A stretch of DNA of 64,000 bases from Schistosoma mansoni (GCF_000237925.1 NC_031495.1:35472062-35536061); one strand, 5' to 3'. Counted from the stretch's first letter, positions 44,960 to 58,900 are shown. Notes: generated from the letters alone by a model not told the origin. Numbers and translations: made by a program.

Positions 44960-46870
44960 TTACAGTATCACTTTAAAGCCGTATACGTTCACTAATAGTT
45001 TACGATACTGAGTATTTGTCTATTTTCGGCGACTAGTGTTGATGTGAAATAATGATACGAAATAGAAGTAATCCCGATCTTACGGGAAGACTCTTCAATG
45101 TAGAACGCATCACAATCGACACGACCTAGTCTGCAAACAAAATTTTGTATAGACGTAAATTGGATCGTATCTTTTATTCTAATTAAAGCGTTTCTTTAAA
45201 TGTTGAATGTCCTATAGAAAGCTTTAATTTTGTATGTTTTTAATATACATTGTAACTCTTTTATCGTAACTTGGAGGTAATGTAAAACCAAAGTAACAAT
45301 CTAAGAACTTTCATTTGGATTTATACTGACAGAATGAGATTTTGTTTTAGTATGTTTCTATAATATTCTTAGGAAAACTATTGGAACGTAGAATATTTAT
45401 TATATTCTCTTCTTCTCTTAGTTCGGCTTCATTCGAAGTAATGATTCTGATTGATCTATTGAAGATATTCAGGGCTAGAGAAATTTTTGCACTGAATGGA
45501 TGTGCAGAGTTAAAACTAATATGCCTATGGTGTTTGCATGAACCAATTATTCTTTTGTATTGATGACTCTTTTGATTTCGAATCTCAAATACAATACATT
45601 CGTTCGTGTTCATCTAATACTTCTTGATTAAATGGCGTTGTTTCTGGGACTACTAGTTTATACTATAATTCAAATACTCTTAAATATCGCAATTCCTATT
45701 TGAATAAGTCGGTTTTCGGTATATGGCTAGATTTATACTACCTTTAGATTTTCTTTCGACTAAAATGTCTAAGAAAGGTAGTTCCCTGTGTTCATTTTCC
45801 TTTTCGGAAGTGAATTTGATCTGTTCTGAGAGCGTATTTATGCATTTGGAGTAATTTATAAGAGACGTCTTTTTAATAATGACAAATTCGTCATCTACAT
45901 ATCTGAGTCAGATTCCTATTCTGATGGTGCAGGTAAAAATAAAAGAATGTGAGACATGAATAAATTTGCGACAAACGGAGATACTGAGAATCCTACAACT
46001 ACTCAATTCATTTGTTTATATGAAATCCCTTTGAAAGTGGAAAGTGTTGAATTGAAACATAAGTTGAGTGATCTCATAATTAAGCTAATGTTCAGTGGAC
46101 ACTTACTAGATAGAGTATGATCGTTGTCTAGCAGAGCATTGACGAAGTCTTTACACCTATCAACTGGAATGCTAGTGTATAATGACACAACATCATAGCT
46201 CACCATCGTTTCGTTCTTGCTGATGGATAACTCCGAGACCTTTGATTTAAATTCGTATGGATCGTTTACGGCATCAATTAGGCTGCGTTGAAGTGGCTTT
46301 AGTATGCTGCTTAGATATTTAGATAAAGCATATGTGGGATTATTTGTGGAGTTTACTCTAGAGGTTTAAGGAATGTCAGGCTTTTGAATTTTAGGTTGTC
46401 CATAGAAGTGCGATGTGGTGTCTAATTTGGCTATAAACTAGACCGTAGGCAAACACTAATAAATACCTTTAGTTTTTTTAGGATTTCACTTTTCTTTGAC
46501 TTGACTTCGCTTTTAAGCTCTTGAAAATGTTTGGAATCGATCTTTAAATACGGTAGATAACTAAGAACTTTTTCTTCATGGTCGCTTTCATTCATGGCCA
46601 ATGTTGCATTACCTTTGTCAGCTTTAGTAATAAAAATCGTTCTATTTTTCAGCAACGAGTGAAAAGTTTTCCACTCCTCTTTGAAAACGCTAAGGGGAAG
46701 GGATATTTGTTTGATCAATATGTGAGATGTTTTTTTGGTGCGACATGTGAGATTGCCTGTCTAGAAGTTTTGCGAGTACTGGTTATAGGAATGGGCGATT
46801 TTCAGGGTAGTGAGAGGTTTTCGATGCAAACTAAAGTTTAGTCCACATGGATACTAAACGTTCTGTCCGA
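44960..46870 (-). pseudogene. Penelope-like retroelement remnant (reverse transcriptase and GIY-YIG)
   Basis: Minus strand, in order: an N-terminal region (FASKTSHYPENRPF); TIFITKADKGNATLAM of the RT fingers; MVSYDVVSLYTSIPVDR of the palm; FKGISYKQMN, a stop at 46005-46003, then VGFSVSPFVANLF; the catalytic YVDD at 45901-45890; RELPFLDILVERKS and YRKPTYS; HISFNSAHPFSAK; and a worn GIY-YIG region with CDAFYIEESSRKIG near 45118-45077. Order and motifs fit a Penelope-like element, which primes on DNA ends and couples RT to a GIY-YIG nuclease. Stops and frameshifts make it dead; the nuclease glycine after FYI is Glu. Confidence 0.5.
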
Positions 46871-49800
46871 GAGATTATGGACCACCCTTAGATCATTAGA
46901 AGTAGTTTATGTTATTTGTATTTTATTCTCCTTTATCTTTTGTTTGCTCTTCTGGAATTGCTTGATTCGCTCTGATTTTAATACATTTAGATAATGAGCC
47001 CTTCTTTTTATTAGAGTAAAAGTGGCGTTGTACGATACTTTCGGCCAAATAAATCTATAAAGAATAATAAACAGTGAACTCTGCCCACGTGATTACCAGA
47101 GTGAATATAAATTCTAATTGAATGGAGTACAACTACCAAATGGCATGAACTTTTATCAGTCGTGGTGTACTCGACAGTGATGTTTTCAATTTGCAGGAGA
47201 TTTGTTCGACTGCTCATACTAACGATTTTCATGAATGATTGTGAAGCTTAACCTCAAATTAAACTGGCAAAGTTCCAGTGTTTACCATATAAGCAACTAA
47301 TAGGGAAACGTGCTGAAATAATCGACGATAGATAAATATAGCCACAAAGAAGCGACACTGTTTATTGATAATTATAAGTCAATTTGTCCACTGGGTTTGT
47401 CAGTAGTTTCATCAATTTTACCAATCATATTACGTGATTGTCAAGTCATGACAATGCTTTATGAAACCATTATGAATAACTTCTTAAAGTATTGATGGTC
47501 AATTGGCTTGTGTGAAATGTGTACTGTTGCTTTATGTGCTTCGGAAATGTCAGACTTTTGTAGCATAAAAGGATCTAAGCTGACTTATTATAATACAAAC
47601 GGCGATCCAGTAATATTTGTTCATGAAGTGTTAATTTTGGTAGTAGGCTCCGCAGATTGTTTTAAACACTCTCTTGACTCGCAACTGTGTGGTAGTTTAG
47701 TTATTATACCAATGTCGTAGGGTAACATCTTAATGAGGCGACTTTGTTAACATAGCTTTGTTGAACGCCTTTTGAGACAACTAATATAATGACCCAATTC
47801 ACAAACCTATGTACACATGTCAATAAAGACTATGATGGGTTCAGTGGAAAATTTTAAAGGCATTTCGAATAGTTGTTAAAGTCAAATGACATGAAGATGA
47901 TATGATGAAAGGCATGCACAGGCCAGGTTAACTTGTACGTTTGTGAAACACCATTTTCAAAAAATGAACTTAATAAATAAAGTTTTAATATTGGGACATG
48001 ACTTATGGAACTGCAGTAAGAAGCGTGTGAGGTGTGATGTGAAATTTTCATAAGTGGCTACTGTAGTTAGCCTGGTAACATTATGACTATGATGATTAAA
48101 TTAACGCTCAAACTAATACAGTTTTCCAGAAAATGACACACTCTCATAGTAGTATGTAATTTGTGGCCATCTTATACCTAAAACGGTTTTGTGAGTGGTT
48201 CTTATGAAAAGTATACAGTTAGTCTAGGTGAAAATGTAAGTAGGTTAAGTAGTAACACAAATATAGTAAACTATCCAGCAAAATAGTAAAACTCTCAAGG
48301 GTTATTTTACAAATTTGGATCATCCAATAGATTTGATGTATAAAAAGCCAAATCTGATAAATAGTATATACCCTAGATGAATCAGAATAAACACCTTATG
48401 TGGGAGTCCCATCATTGCCTGCACTGACTCATCCCATAGTGGTGGTCAGCAACATAGTGTCTAGCACTCCTGAAGAACACATTCGAGCTGATAAGAGAGT
48501 AATATATTTGGCACAGAAAGCAAGAGTTTACTAAGAGTTACTGCGCTGGTGTGACTAAGCCATTTCAATTCAATTAATTCCTCCCGCTTTCATCTCTGTT
48601 GATATGCTTTTAGTGTTATGTGTCGAATGTAAGTCTCTTCAGTAATCATGCACTGAGCTTCAACGATGGTGTGCTAAGGAATCAATATTACTACAATATT
48701 TCGCTGAGCCCTAACCAAATCGTCCATCGAATTGAACTGTTTCAACTTCAGATGAGTAGCCTTGATCAACTCATGCGACAGCGTCATTACTACATACGTC
48801 GCTAAACTGTACTCTCCAATGTACTTTGATATTTCCATAAAAATATAAAGGGTTTGGGGAAGAAAATCTTCCCCTGTACAAAATCATTTGCAGAAGCTGT
48901 TCGTTCGTCTAACAAAAATATGTTTATAAAAAATTATGAAAGGTTACATCTTAAAGTGGTTTGAAATTTTAAATTTCGAAAGATGTCGTGTAACATTCAG
49001 AGAGTTGAAAGAATATAAGATGAAGTTAATTTACGAGTCAGAATAATAATTATTATTGTGAGAGATAACTATCCACTTGCAAACATCAAGGAAAACGAAA
49101 CATGTAAATGGTCATAATGACAACTGTATAAAGACCATGAAAGTCACTCGAAGATAGTAATAGCTGACTACGGCATAAAATTGCAAAGTAATAACAGAAA
49201 CAAAAGAAGACCGAGGCATACTCATTTATTCATCACACAACGGTAAATACGCTTGCACAGTATAAGCAAATTGTTTCGTTGGAATGAGCACGTTCTTTGC
49301 TATATTCCTTTCATTTTCATTCGATAATACAGCAGGAACCGTATTGGTTTGAGAAGATTCTATTCATTTTGCAAAGTCAATAAAGAAGCTGCGCTATCCG
49401 ATTATCACAATAGAGTAGGCCAGATCAGCCATTTATTTGAAAGTGTGACTAAGATGAAAGATAAATAACACCATTTTCTTCCAGCTCGAACAGCTATTAC
49501 TATTTACATCTTTGTACATTTTTTCCATTCCCTTATACCAGTCAGCAGAAGAAAACTACATTATCTCTCGTTCTAACACTCGGTAGTGGATACTTAAGTT
49601 ACCACACTAACTTTGAGATCTAGCTATCTCTCTTGCATACAGAGTAGTTGTAATATTTTATCGTTAAAGTTTGACATTGAGCCCTATGATCGATAAATGC
49701 CGTCCAAACAACTGATCTCATAATTTATCTATCATTCTTCAAAGCTAAGTATACTGACAACCGCTCCATCAGTTGTATAATATCAAAACCAGGTGGCTGA

Positions 49801-52800
49801 ATCTCTTCAGCCGACTGCCACTAACAATTTACTAACAACTTAAACATAACGCTCACACTGATTATCCACCAAAAGAGACAAACATACTTCATTATTTTCA
49901 CGGAACACTGGGGTATTTTCATTTAGCATCGTTTATAATTTCAAGTAGTTGGAAGATATGTCTCAAAAAGGTTGCATTAGTAGTTGGGATGTGCATTTCC
50001 AGTTATGAGTGATTATCATAAGAATTTAAGTGGTTGGTTGAACCAACGTAGCCTCATTTAACGGAGAGACTTTCATAGTCATCGCCTTTAACATGGATTT
50101 ACCATGAAGGGCTCATAATAAGTCCTCTGTGATCATTTAATGGCATGCAACTTTGAAATAAACAGCTTTCTAACCATTCACCAAGCTGGCTTTGAAAGAT
50201 ACCAATAGTTGAAGAAATTCAGACAGAAACCCAAACCCCTCAATTATTTGTATGTCGGCTAATCCTTATTGATATCTCACTAGTCTAGTTAATCCAGGTC
50301 AGATGATTGGGGGTCTAATCTAGTTTCACGAGAATGTGTGACCGACCGGTTGACATCGAAGACATACCTCATTCTTAGTACCTAACGTGGATCAAACTTT
50401 CGTCGTATCCAGATACTACGGCTACCTTGATAACCGTACAATACAAACGACATTATTACAGAAATATATTAATAAGAGTAGGTACAAAGAACAATGAGTG
50501 ACCACTATTGCATGGGCCAGTCCATTGAGTGCAACGAGTTGATGCACGTTGGTCGTTCTTGACCCTGACGAGGATCTGTTAAGTGTTTGACATTCAGTGA
50601 CACGACTGCTGTATGGTTTGACTAGAAATCAGTGACAATTCACTGACCATATGGTCATATTTGGTTCGCGCACACTGGTGTTTCAGTGCGTGTGTTCTGA
50701 ACGTCATTTTGTATGAAGTTTGATATGACACCTTTAGTAAATTAGCGTCCAGTAAAACTAATATGACAATCATCAATGTTGCTAGCGGAAGATGTTCGTG
50801 TAGGTGGATTTCACATACGAGTGTTCAATAATTTTTTAAAAGAATTGACGTTATTATTTTTACAAAAAACTACAACAGCACATAATTAGAAAGTGAATGT
50901 ATCAATTAACCCTAAGTGAAATAATTCTCCAATGATATGTAGTTGGCGTCGAGTCGCGATTGACTATAGTCACCACCATAGGAAGATTACGTGCCAGATA
51001 TCAAGTTAGATCTCACCGTAGGCCAAAAACCAGAAGTCCGTTGACGCTTGCAATAAGATATATTTGTTGGCGATCTCGTGATATCAAAACAATACCGAGA
51101 CGTGCCAAAGTTTACAAGCGGAACTACCGAGTGTATGCGAGTTCGTGCAATGTCACAGGCGACGGGAGAAAGTATGTGTTTGGTACACTAGAACAAACAA
51201 GTAAAGCAAAAAAACGGGTAGTAGGATTGGTTATAAGAATAAAAGTTTCAATTATATCAATCGCGTTCTCACTATAAAATAAGGTCACTACAACTATTCC
51301 TTAAATTTCACCTAGTTTATAATGGAGTTTCCAAAAAGTCTACAGTTATTTTAAAATCACTTATTAACAAGAATAAATTCGAATCACCTGCTGAACAGCA
51401 ATAGTTTGCTCCATAAATCAACACAAGTGGGTATTGTACATTGGCTCATTTTAGTGTTTAGAACTATCTTGTTTAATAGTTCCGACTGACCTTCCACGTT
51501 TTGGATTTCTTGTGAGTTTCTGTAGAAAAACCCGAAATCTGTTAACATACATAAAATAACCAATTATCCACGATTAAGTGATGTTATAATACGTTTTTCC
51601 GTCATGCGACTTTATGGTTGACCGCCCTTATATCTCCAAATATTCTCTAACAATTGCTTTTTATACATAACGCCCTTTGCAATAATCGGATAACACTGAA
51701 GGTATTTAAAAGTGACAGTTGGTAAGCTTTGTTCGCAGCCGTAACAAGCTAACTGTGAAAAACGAAGGCAAATAATAACATGTTGTTTACTACTGTTAAT
51801 TACTAGATAAGTTAAACTCAGTAGAAACAGGCGAGGAAAATATAAGATTGATTTCAAACAAAGATATACAGTAGCTTAACGTATTTAAATTAAAGTACTG
51901 GAAACTTATAAACGTTCAGGATAAACTTTAGACAGAAAGTTAGATTGTCATGATTGCTGACTGTTTTCTCTATTGTTTATTGAACTATCTTCAGTTATAT
52001 TTACCGTTCTTTTCTTATTTTAAATGGAAAACGTCTATTTTTGGGAATGATGACTCGTTTTTGAAAACACTTATTTTATAAATAAACGTTTGTTACTCAC
52101 TCCTAAACCATCTATCTTTTAGATTAAAGGCTAGAGGATTTTTAAAAAATGCTCAGACTGATAAATGCATAATAAAACGAAGGATCACTAACTGCACACA
52201 TATTTTTAACTAATTTTCCATCATGTTGGATACATAGGTTATGCCAAATCTTGTAAATTTCTTTAACGTTACGATCGACTGGTGACTTATGGTTTCACGT
52301 TTTACACAAAAATAGGGTTTAAGTGTTCATCACTTAAACCTTGGCTTTGGAGTTTTGGAATGATCGAGTTGAGATAAATTCCATCGAACCACAGTCTCGT
52401 TTTAGGTATGTATTCACCTACTAACCCAATAGGCTATAGGCCTTTAGATCACGTTCAATGAGTCTTCACATACGGAGCCCGCAAATACCCCTCACTTCAT
52501 AGTTACATGTTATTAGATGACTTCCTTACTTCTTTTTCAACAATCTCCAGTCTTGGCGACTGACATTATTTGCGAAAACGCTGTTAGAGTAGGATATGTG
52601 AAGCACTTAGGTTGATATACCAAGACAACATTATCTGTTGACGAATATATTTAATATTGGATAACCACTTCGTAAGAAGATTTAGCATTGCTACTTATGT
52701 AGCCTGGTACACCGAGTTCAGAGCTGCTTCTAATAGCGAATAACCAAGTGTGAGCATAGAGAGAGACCCATATCGGTATTGTCCAACCTAACCTTGGTTG

Positions 52801-53590
52801 TAGTTTGTATGAAATCCATTTAGTTGCGGGATAAATAAAGCCGTAAAATTACTGGGACACCTTGACAAAAATCTACGACTGACACATTCGTTCTCACCCG
52901 TCTTCCATGTATTGGCAGTTATATCAATACATGTATGTATCGATTAGCTCTGCGGACACCAAGCAGTCCATATACAAAGTTTTCTTATTTATTCAATCAT
53001 TTTCAATTCAAGTTTTATCTTTTGGGAATTTCGCAGGCTGTGTTAGTTTGATATTCATGCATATTATTATATCCATTACCCTTTCTTGTGACTGTATAAT
53101 ACTAATAATGATTAGTTTTTTTCGTTAGCACCTTTCATAATTCTAATGCACTCCTCTGTTATGTTTATCGAGAAATGGTCGTAAAGATTTGTTGTCGTAG
53201 TCTTAGTGAACTATTTGTATAAAGCGAATTGTTTTTCATCATTGAACATGTACATATTATAAAGATGGATGCATATGTCTACTAATTACATTGTTGCCTC
53301 ATACGATTGTCAGTCACATTTTGATATGTAGCCATTTTGTTATGATAGTTTCGAATTAATGTCTATCGCTTCAGATCGAAGTCTTAGTAATTTTTTAAAC
53401 TATGCAATTCAAAAAATTGAATCATTTTATTCTGCGTATGGTCAATAAATTTAAAATGCCTCAACAGTCTGTCTTGGTATTCGCTACTATGTTTTTTTCA
53501 ATTTTCTAATATCTTTACGGTTTCTTATCTCTTAATATAATCTCATTAAGCGTAAATCTGTGCACGTTTTATTCAATAATACCTAATACA
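46871..53590. other. Large unassigned interval upstream of nocturnin
   Basis: 6.7 kb without recognisable genes or the shared repeat families. A 105-codon basic ORF at 50960-51277 and a 70-codon ORF at 47508-47720 have no domain or splice context. Any upstream nocturnin exon or promoter would lie at the right end of this interval, but none can be identified. Confidence 0.5.
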
Positions 53591-53607
53591 TGTGTGTATC
53601 TATAAAC

Positions 53608-53624
53608 TTCCTACCTCTAGTTCA
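53608..53624 (+). promoter_or_regulatory. Candidate splice or trans-splice acceptor of nocturnin
   Basis: CTTCCTACCTCTAG ends at 53620, four bases before the nocturnin ATG at 53625. The pyrimidine tract and AG are the best acceptor in the region. Schistosome mRNAs often receive a spliced leader, but a cis-spliced 5' exon encoding a targeting peptide is equally possible. Confidence 0.5.
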
Positions 53625-54719
53625 ATGTCTGTTTGTGAATCAAATGAAAAGCCCTACTCAAGGAGTTACATCGACCTAGAAAACTCTGATAAAAATGACT
53701 TAAAAATACGTATTATGCAGTGGAACATGCTTGCTCAGGGTAGGTTTCTAGCTGTAGACGTTTATTTATTTCCATGATACAGGCTTTATTCCGTTGGATG
53801 AATTCATATACTGTCCTTGTAAAATGTTATCGTTTGAACGTAGATGTAAATTAATCAGTGAGGAAATCCTGCGTTATGATCCAGACGTTGTTTGCTTACA
53901 AGAAGCAGACATAATTAAAGACATAGTAAAATGTCTCAATGAGAGAAGTGGGAGAGATAATTATTCGTTTTGTTTTCTACCAAAGATGTCCTCTCCTTGT
54001 TTGATGGTCAAAAATAATCACGGGCCTGATGGACTCGCTGTTATTTATCGGTAACCACTTTATTTTTTATGTTTTCAACAAATAGGAATGATAATTATGA
54101 ACTGATAAAATCTGAAAAGATTCCTCTCAATGAAGACAGTTCACGTTACGCTCTTTTTTGTCACTTCATACCCAAAGTTGTTGGGCACTTAAGCAAGAGC
54201 TGCTCTGATATCTACCTAATTTGTCTTCACCTAAAAGCTAAGGTACATTGTTCTGAGATACGAAGAAAACAAGGAGAAGAACTTGTTAAATATTTAAATT
54301 CATTTATCAAGCGTATTTCTTCCACTTCTGCACCTCTAAATAGCACTGTGTTTCCTCCTATTTTTATTTGTGGTGATTTCAATGCTGAACCTACGGAACC
54401 AGTAATTAACATTTTACAAAATTTCTCTCTGAATTCTAACACACTGTACAAACTCACAAGTGCTTATTACACAGCAGGTGGTTGTAAAGAGCCTGAATTT
54501 ACAACATGGAAAATCAGAAAAAGTAAACGAATTGTAGAACTTACCGAAGACTGTCACACGATTGATTATATTTGGTACTGTGATCGATTATGCACTTTGT
54601 TAGGTGTTTGGTCTATTCCATCCAAAAATGAAATTGGTCCTAATGGTCTACCGTCAGCTATATTTCCATCAGATCATATGAATTTAATTGCAGATTTCAG
54701 TTTACGTTTATGCAAGTAG
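53625..54719 (+). CDS. NOCT: Nocturnin, NADP(H) 2'-phosphatase of the EEP/CCR4 fold, three exons
   Basis: Exons 53625-53739, 53783-54050 and 54086-54719 join in phase into 338 residues. EEP-fold motifs in order: IMQWNMLAQ (catalytic Asn 34), VVCLQEAD (metal-binding Glu 79), HLKAK (176-180), GDFNAEPTEPV (Asp 225, Asn 227), FTTWKIRKS, HTIDYIWY and PSDHMNL (Asp 324, His 325). AEPTEPV, TTWKIR and DYIWY are strongly nocturnin-like and separate it from Angel/CCR4. Nocturnin removes the 2'-phosphate from NADP+ and NADPH in mitochondria or cytosol and cycles daily in vertebrates. The start is set at the ATG at 53625, because CTTCCTACCTCTAG just upstream is a strong acceptor for an upstream exon or spliced leader. 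An ATG at 53592 is in frame but probably intronic. No targeting peptide is visible. AATAAA at 54869 is a plausible polyadenylation signal. Confidence 0.5.
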
Positions 54720-55315
54720 TATATAGTCTTCTTATTTGATCTACCATTTTTTTGAGGTAAACATTAATTTCATCATATTTACTGCTTGAATTGGTTTTGT
54801 CGTTGGTTTAAATTTAGTTTAATTTAGCTACAAGTCAACTGATTAACTTTGAATGTTAATTTGCATGAAATAAAAAGTCAATTGCTTATTAACGCTTTAA
54901 TGAAATTCTATTTTCATGATCTTTATTAAATAAACTGTGTAAATATTTTTTGACGATCTACTTCTTTAAAGTGTAATTTCTAAGTTTCATTTTTCTCACG
55001 TTTATATTTGACTTCAACACCAGTTACTTACAATCTTATCTATTTTACTTTATATACTTTAGCAAATTAAATTAATTATGTTGTAACTTTATCATAGCTA
55101 AAAGACAATTACACTGACTTTAATTCACATCTTAGTTTCCTAGGCATTGATAAGTTTACTTTCATTGGAGGAATAAATTATAATACTGCATCCCTCTATA
55201 AAGCTCAGACTTCAGAACGGGAAAGTTACAAGAAGTTGTTTGACTAAATGCTTTGTTCCCCAGTTATTGTTGAACAAATATGCGTTGCATGATAGTTAAC
55301 ATACATAAAATTATT
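54720..55315. other. Nocturnin 3' flank
   Basis: Contains AATAAA at 54869-54874 about 150 bases after the stop codon. No other feature. Confidence 0.5.
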
Positions 55316-55317
55316 AG

Positions 55318-55975
55318 AATGGGAGTTTGTGGAGATTGGAGTAATTTAATTGTTGAATTCATGAGCCGATTTAAGCCAGACCTCCATGGAAAAACTGGAA
55401 GCACATGACGGCCATTTCATTTCAGTATTGGACTCCTCAATAATGCGCATCCATGATCCCGCACGCGAGACTCGAACCCAGAACTTATCGGTCTCGCACA
55501 AGAACGCTTAACCTCTAGACCCTTGAGCCGTCATCCGATGGTGCTAATGTTTAACCTTTACCAATCCACGATATTGCACGACAATCCACCTTTATTTACA
55601 GTGAGTAACTGCCTCACAACAGACACAGTTGAACTTCATTGGTCACGGCCTCTCACTAGAACTCCAGGAAATACATTTTGAAGCCAGCCACTAGTGAGAA
55701 CATAGTGATTATTATCAGGATGGAGGCGTCGTAGAGATTGTGGATTGGTTAAAGTTAGACATTAACACCATCGGATGATGGCTCAAGAGTCTAGAGGTTA
55801 AGCGTTCTTGTGCGAGACCGATAAGTTCTGGGTTCGAGTCTCGCGTGCGGGATCATGGATGCGCACTGTTGAGGAGTCCCATACTGGAATGAAATGACTG
55901 TCCACTGCTTCCAGGTTTTTCATGGTGATCTAGCATAAATCGGCTCATGAATTCAACTATTAAAATACAATAATT
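55318..55975. mobile_element. SINE-B long inverted dimer 2
   Basis: Collinear over its full length with the dimer at 27006-27660: outer TTTGTGGAGATTG, TGAATTCATGAGCC, left unit on minus, the central CTCACTAGAACTCCAGGAAA and ATTATTATCAGGATGGAGG, right unit on plus, and a closing TGAATTCAACTATTAAAA. Both cores again read TTGAGGA. The left-hand stem I is further worn (GCATTA). Predicted ribozyme-dead. Confidence 0.5.
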
Positions 55976-58900
55976 ATAGGTGAAACTCCTAATACTTGTC
56001 TCTGATGTACAAGTTATCAGTTATGGAATCATATTCCAAGGTACTAAATCCAGTTAAAATGACCATAAATACAAGTACTTGGCTGTAGAAGATAAGACAA
56101 GGCTTTAGTGAAGTTGACTTAGTATAAATATTTGAGTTATCATTGCATCATTCCATGGTTGTACTATTATGATCATCCTGTCAGTTATATAATTACTTAA
56201 TTTTATAAATAATTATATCCATAATGTTAAGTTAATGATCGATAAAGCGTGCAATTAATTACATTGTTGTGCTTGTTAGCAAATGACCTTGTATGCTAAT
56301 AGATCAATAGACAGTAACAAATGGAATCTGTTGAATATATTTTATCATTATATATTCGAATCCAAATTGTTGCACGCTATTAATTTAGTGTTACATCAAT
56401 GACATACTTATAGTTAAATATTGATATTGCCCAGGATCCTGGTACAAGTGAATGTTTCTAGTATTATTAGTAACTCAGAAAGTAGGAAGATTCATCTCAG
56501 TAACAGATGGACTCATTCGACAAAAATTCATTTAAAAAGTAGTCTGGGTAAAGTGAATATCAGTTTATCATGTGCCAATCGTGATACTGATATCTAAAAA
56601 TAAATGGAGAAACTTTTAATGTTGGAATGTCTAATATACAATGTGAACTTGAACCAATTAAGATTATGTGATTATTAATCGAATTAAATACAGATAAAAT
56701 AAGGTAAGAAAAATAAAATAACCATTAATCAGATATTTGGACAACGATTATGTATTATGAGTAAAGTAAAAAAAAATTATAGTGTGGAGGAAGTGGTATT
56801 TAAATTTCTAATGTGTTTATTGGTTTAATAACTATAACAAAAATAGTATTTGAACGGGTAAATCTAAGTTATGAAGACTTGACGGGGAAGGTTACCTGCG
56901 CACTAGCTAGTTTGGGTCACCTTATGATTATGATGGCTCTTGTTTTATCGGGCCTAAAGTTGGTCAAGTTGGCAGGAGCGGTTGAACAACTTTATATTGT
57001 TTCCAAATCTCCGATTTTTTAATCTGGAAGACTGCTGCTTTCAACATTTAGAGAATTCGAAGTTTAACAGATCTCAGTAGATATTAACTAACATAACAGA
57101 TTATTGGGTATGATTTATTCACCCTGATTGTATGACTCGTTCCAACTAGGTGGTATTGTTTCGAGTTGAATGTTTTAACCATGCTGGAAGGTGTTGGTAA
57201 GTATGTAAAAGTAAATTCCTAGATCATCTGTCGGTGTAACGAACCCCACATAATCAGTTGGATTAACAGATACAAAAAGAGTCAGCTAATGTAGCCAGTG
57301 TACCTTTCAACATCGGTATCACTATCGGATGAGTAGAAAACGTTTATGGTAGTTTTCTCTGAACTGAATGTTCTTTGAATTGTTTTACTCTAGATAACAC
57401 ACGTATAAATGGCGATTTTTGTTGGTTAGCTAATGAACCCCCTGTTTGCTTTGGCTAATTACTTGTTCATAAACTTCCCAAGGAACCCGTTTTCCCTTGA
57501 CGTATTACATAAAGCATTTGTTTCTCTATCAACCGTACCTAAAGAGCATATGACCACTGTTCTATTGTGAAAGTCTTCACCAAGTTTCTTATACTGTAGC
57601 AGAACAAAACTAAGAAAGTTCATGTATTTTACTAGTTAGGTAGTTTTTCAAGTTCCTTCCTCGTAATCCATCAACCCTCCTCGCAAGTATTGGATTTAGA
57701 AATGCTATTTCGTTTTCATATTCTTCCTCACAAGTGAATGTAGTAGATCGATAAATTTCATTTAACAGTATAAAAGTCTCTAACAGTCAATATGCTTTTT
57801 GAAAAAGAAAAATCTGACATTCATATTTCTTCAGTAAAATGAGAACTTTCCGATAAGTTGTACAAGTGATTCGTCTTTTAGATTAACTAGAAAGTTATCG
57901 GCTAATATAAGATTCAGTGGAAAACCAGATATGGTGAACTTATCAGAAGTATCCAGGTGAGAAGATCACGTGATTACAATCTGAAATGAACTGAAGGACA
58001 AATGCATATCGTTGGTTAAAAGATTATTTGATTTTCCAAAGGGTAGAGATGTTTATGTATAAATGAGTATTTGTGTATATTATTCGGTAGCCAATATACT
58101 TTCTCGTCCTCTTTTGTGTTCTCGCTCAAGTGGTCGGGTGGGGGTTAGAGTGTACCACGTTGTGTATCAATATCAGATCTCGGATACCACCCATCATAAC
58201 AGAACTTACCGCTATCCTATTACCATGTCTGTATATTTCCCCGTCAAATATGAAATTCACACTCAGTAGATTTTGGTTGTTATTCTTCAAGGACATCTAC
58301 TTAAATCGCGATGTCTTATAGTTTTCATTATTCGTTCGCATCTAACTATCTTTTCGTAAGTGGAACATATGTAAAAACCATTGTCAGATCTGAGGATAAC
58401 GTATTATGTTCTCTAATGTTTGAACATTTGATCCAGTCTGCGAATTGAAATACACCTTTAACATAACATCGGATAAGGTAGCCCTCTCTTCATCTTCGTC
58501 TGCATGAATTCCAAAGAACTGTCAACCACCACAACGTATTTTGAACGTAGACAATTGTAAACATACGTTCGATCGGAAAAATCCTAAGATCTTGGGCAGA
58601 AAAAATACAAGGTGGGGTTTCCTTAGATAAGCGGTCTATTATTTCTGAAACTTCTGCTGCGCTCTTAATAAGAAGCGCTCCGAAGATGTGTACGTAGGTG
58701 CGGTTCATGAGCGTTTAAGCTCTATTGAGAAAGAAAGGCCTCGTTTTCACAAACTAAATATAGAGTTTGTTGAGATCGTATTTAGGTATCTCTAAAACCG
58801 CTAGAGGGTTTAATGAACCAAATAGTTAATCTTCAACCAAGAGGTTGTTCGTGGTGTTGATGGTACAATTATTTCTCTTATTCCACTGCAATATGGCAGT

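Noticed and set aside
46578-46841. 87-codon plus-strand ORF
   Set aside because: Antisense to the Penelope-like reading frame.
50960-51277. 105-codon basic ORF
   Set aside because: No domain, no splice context and no nearby support; length is compatible with chance.
53592-53624. Nocturnin start at the upstream ATG 53592
   Set aside because: A strong acceptor AG lies between the two ATGs, so the upstream ATG is probably intronic.
55318-55975. CRISPR-like or palindromic bacterial array
   Set aside because: Two inverted SINE units explain the symmetry; no spacer-repeat periodicity exists.
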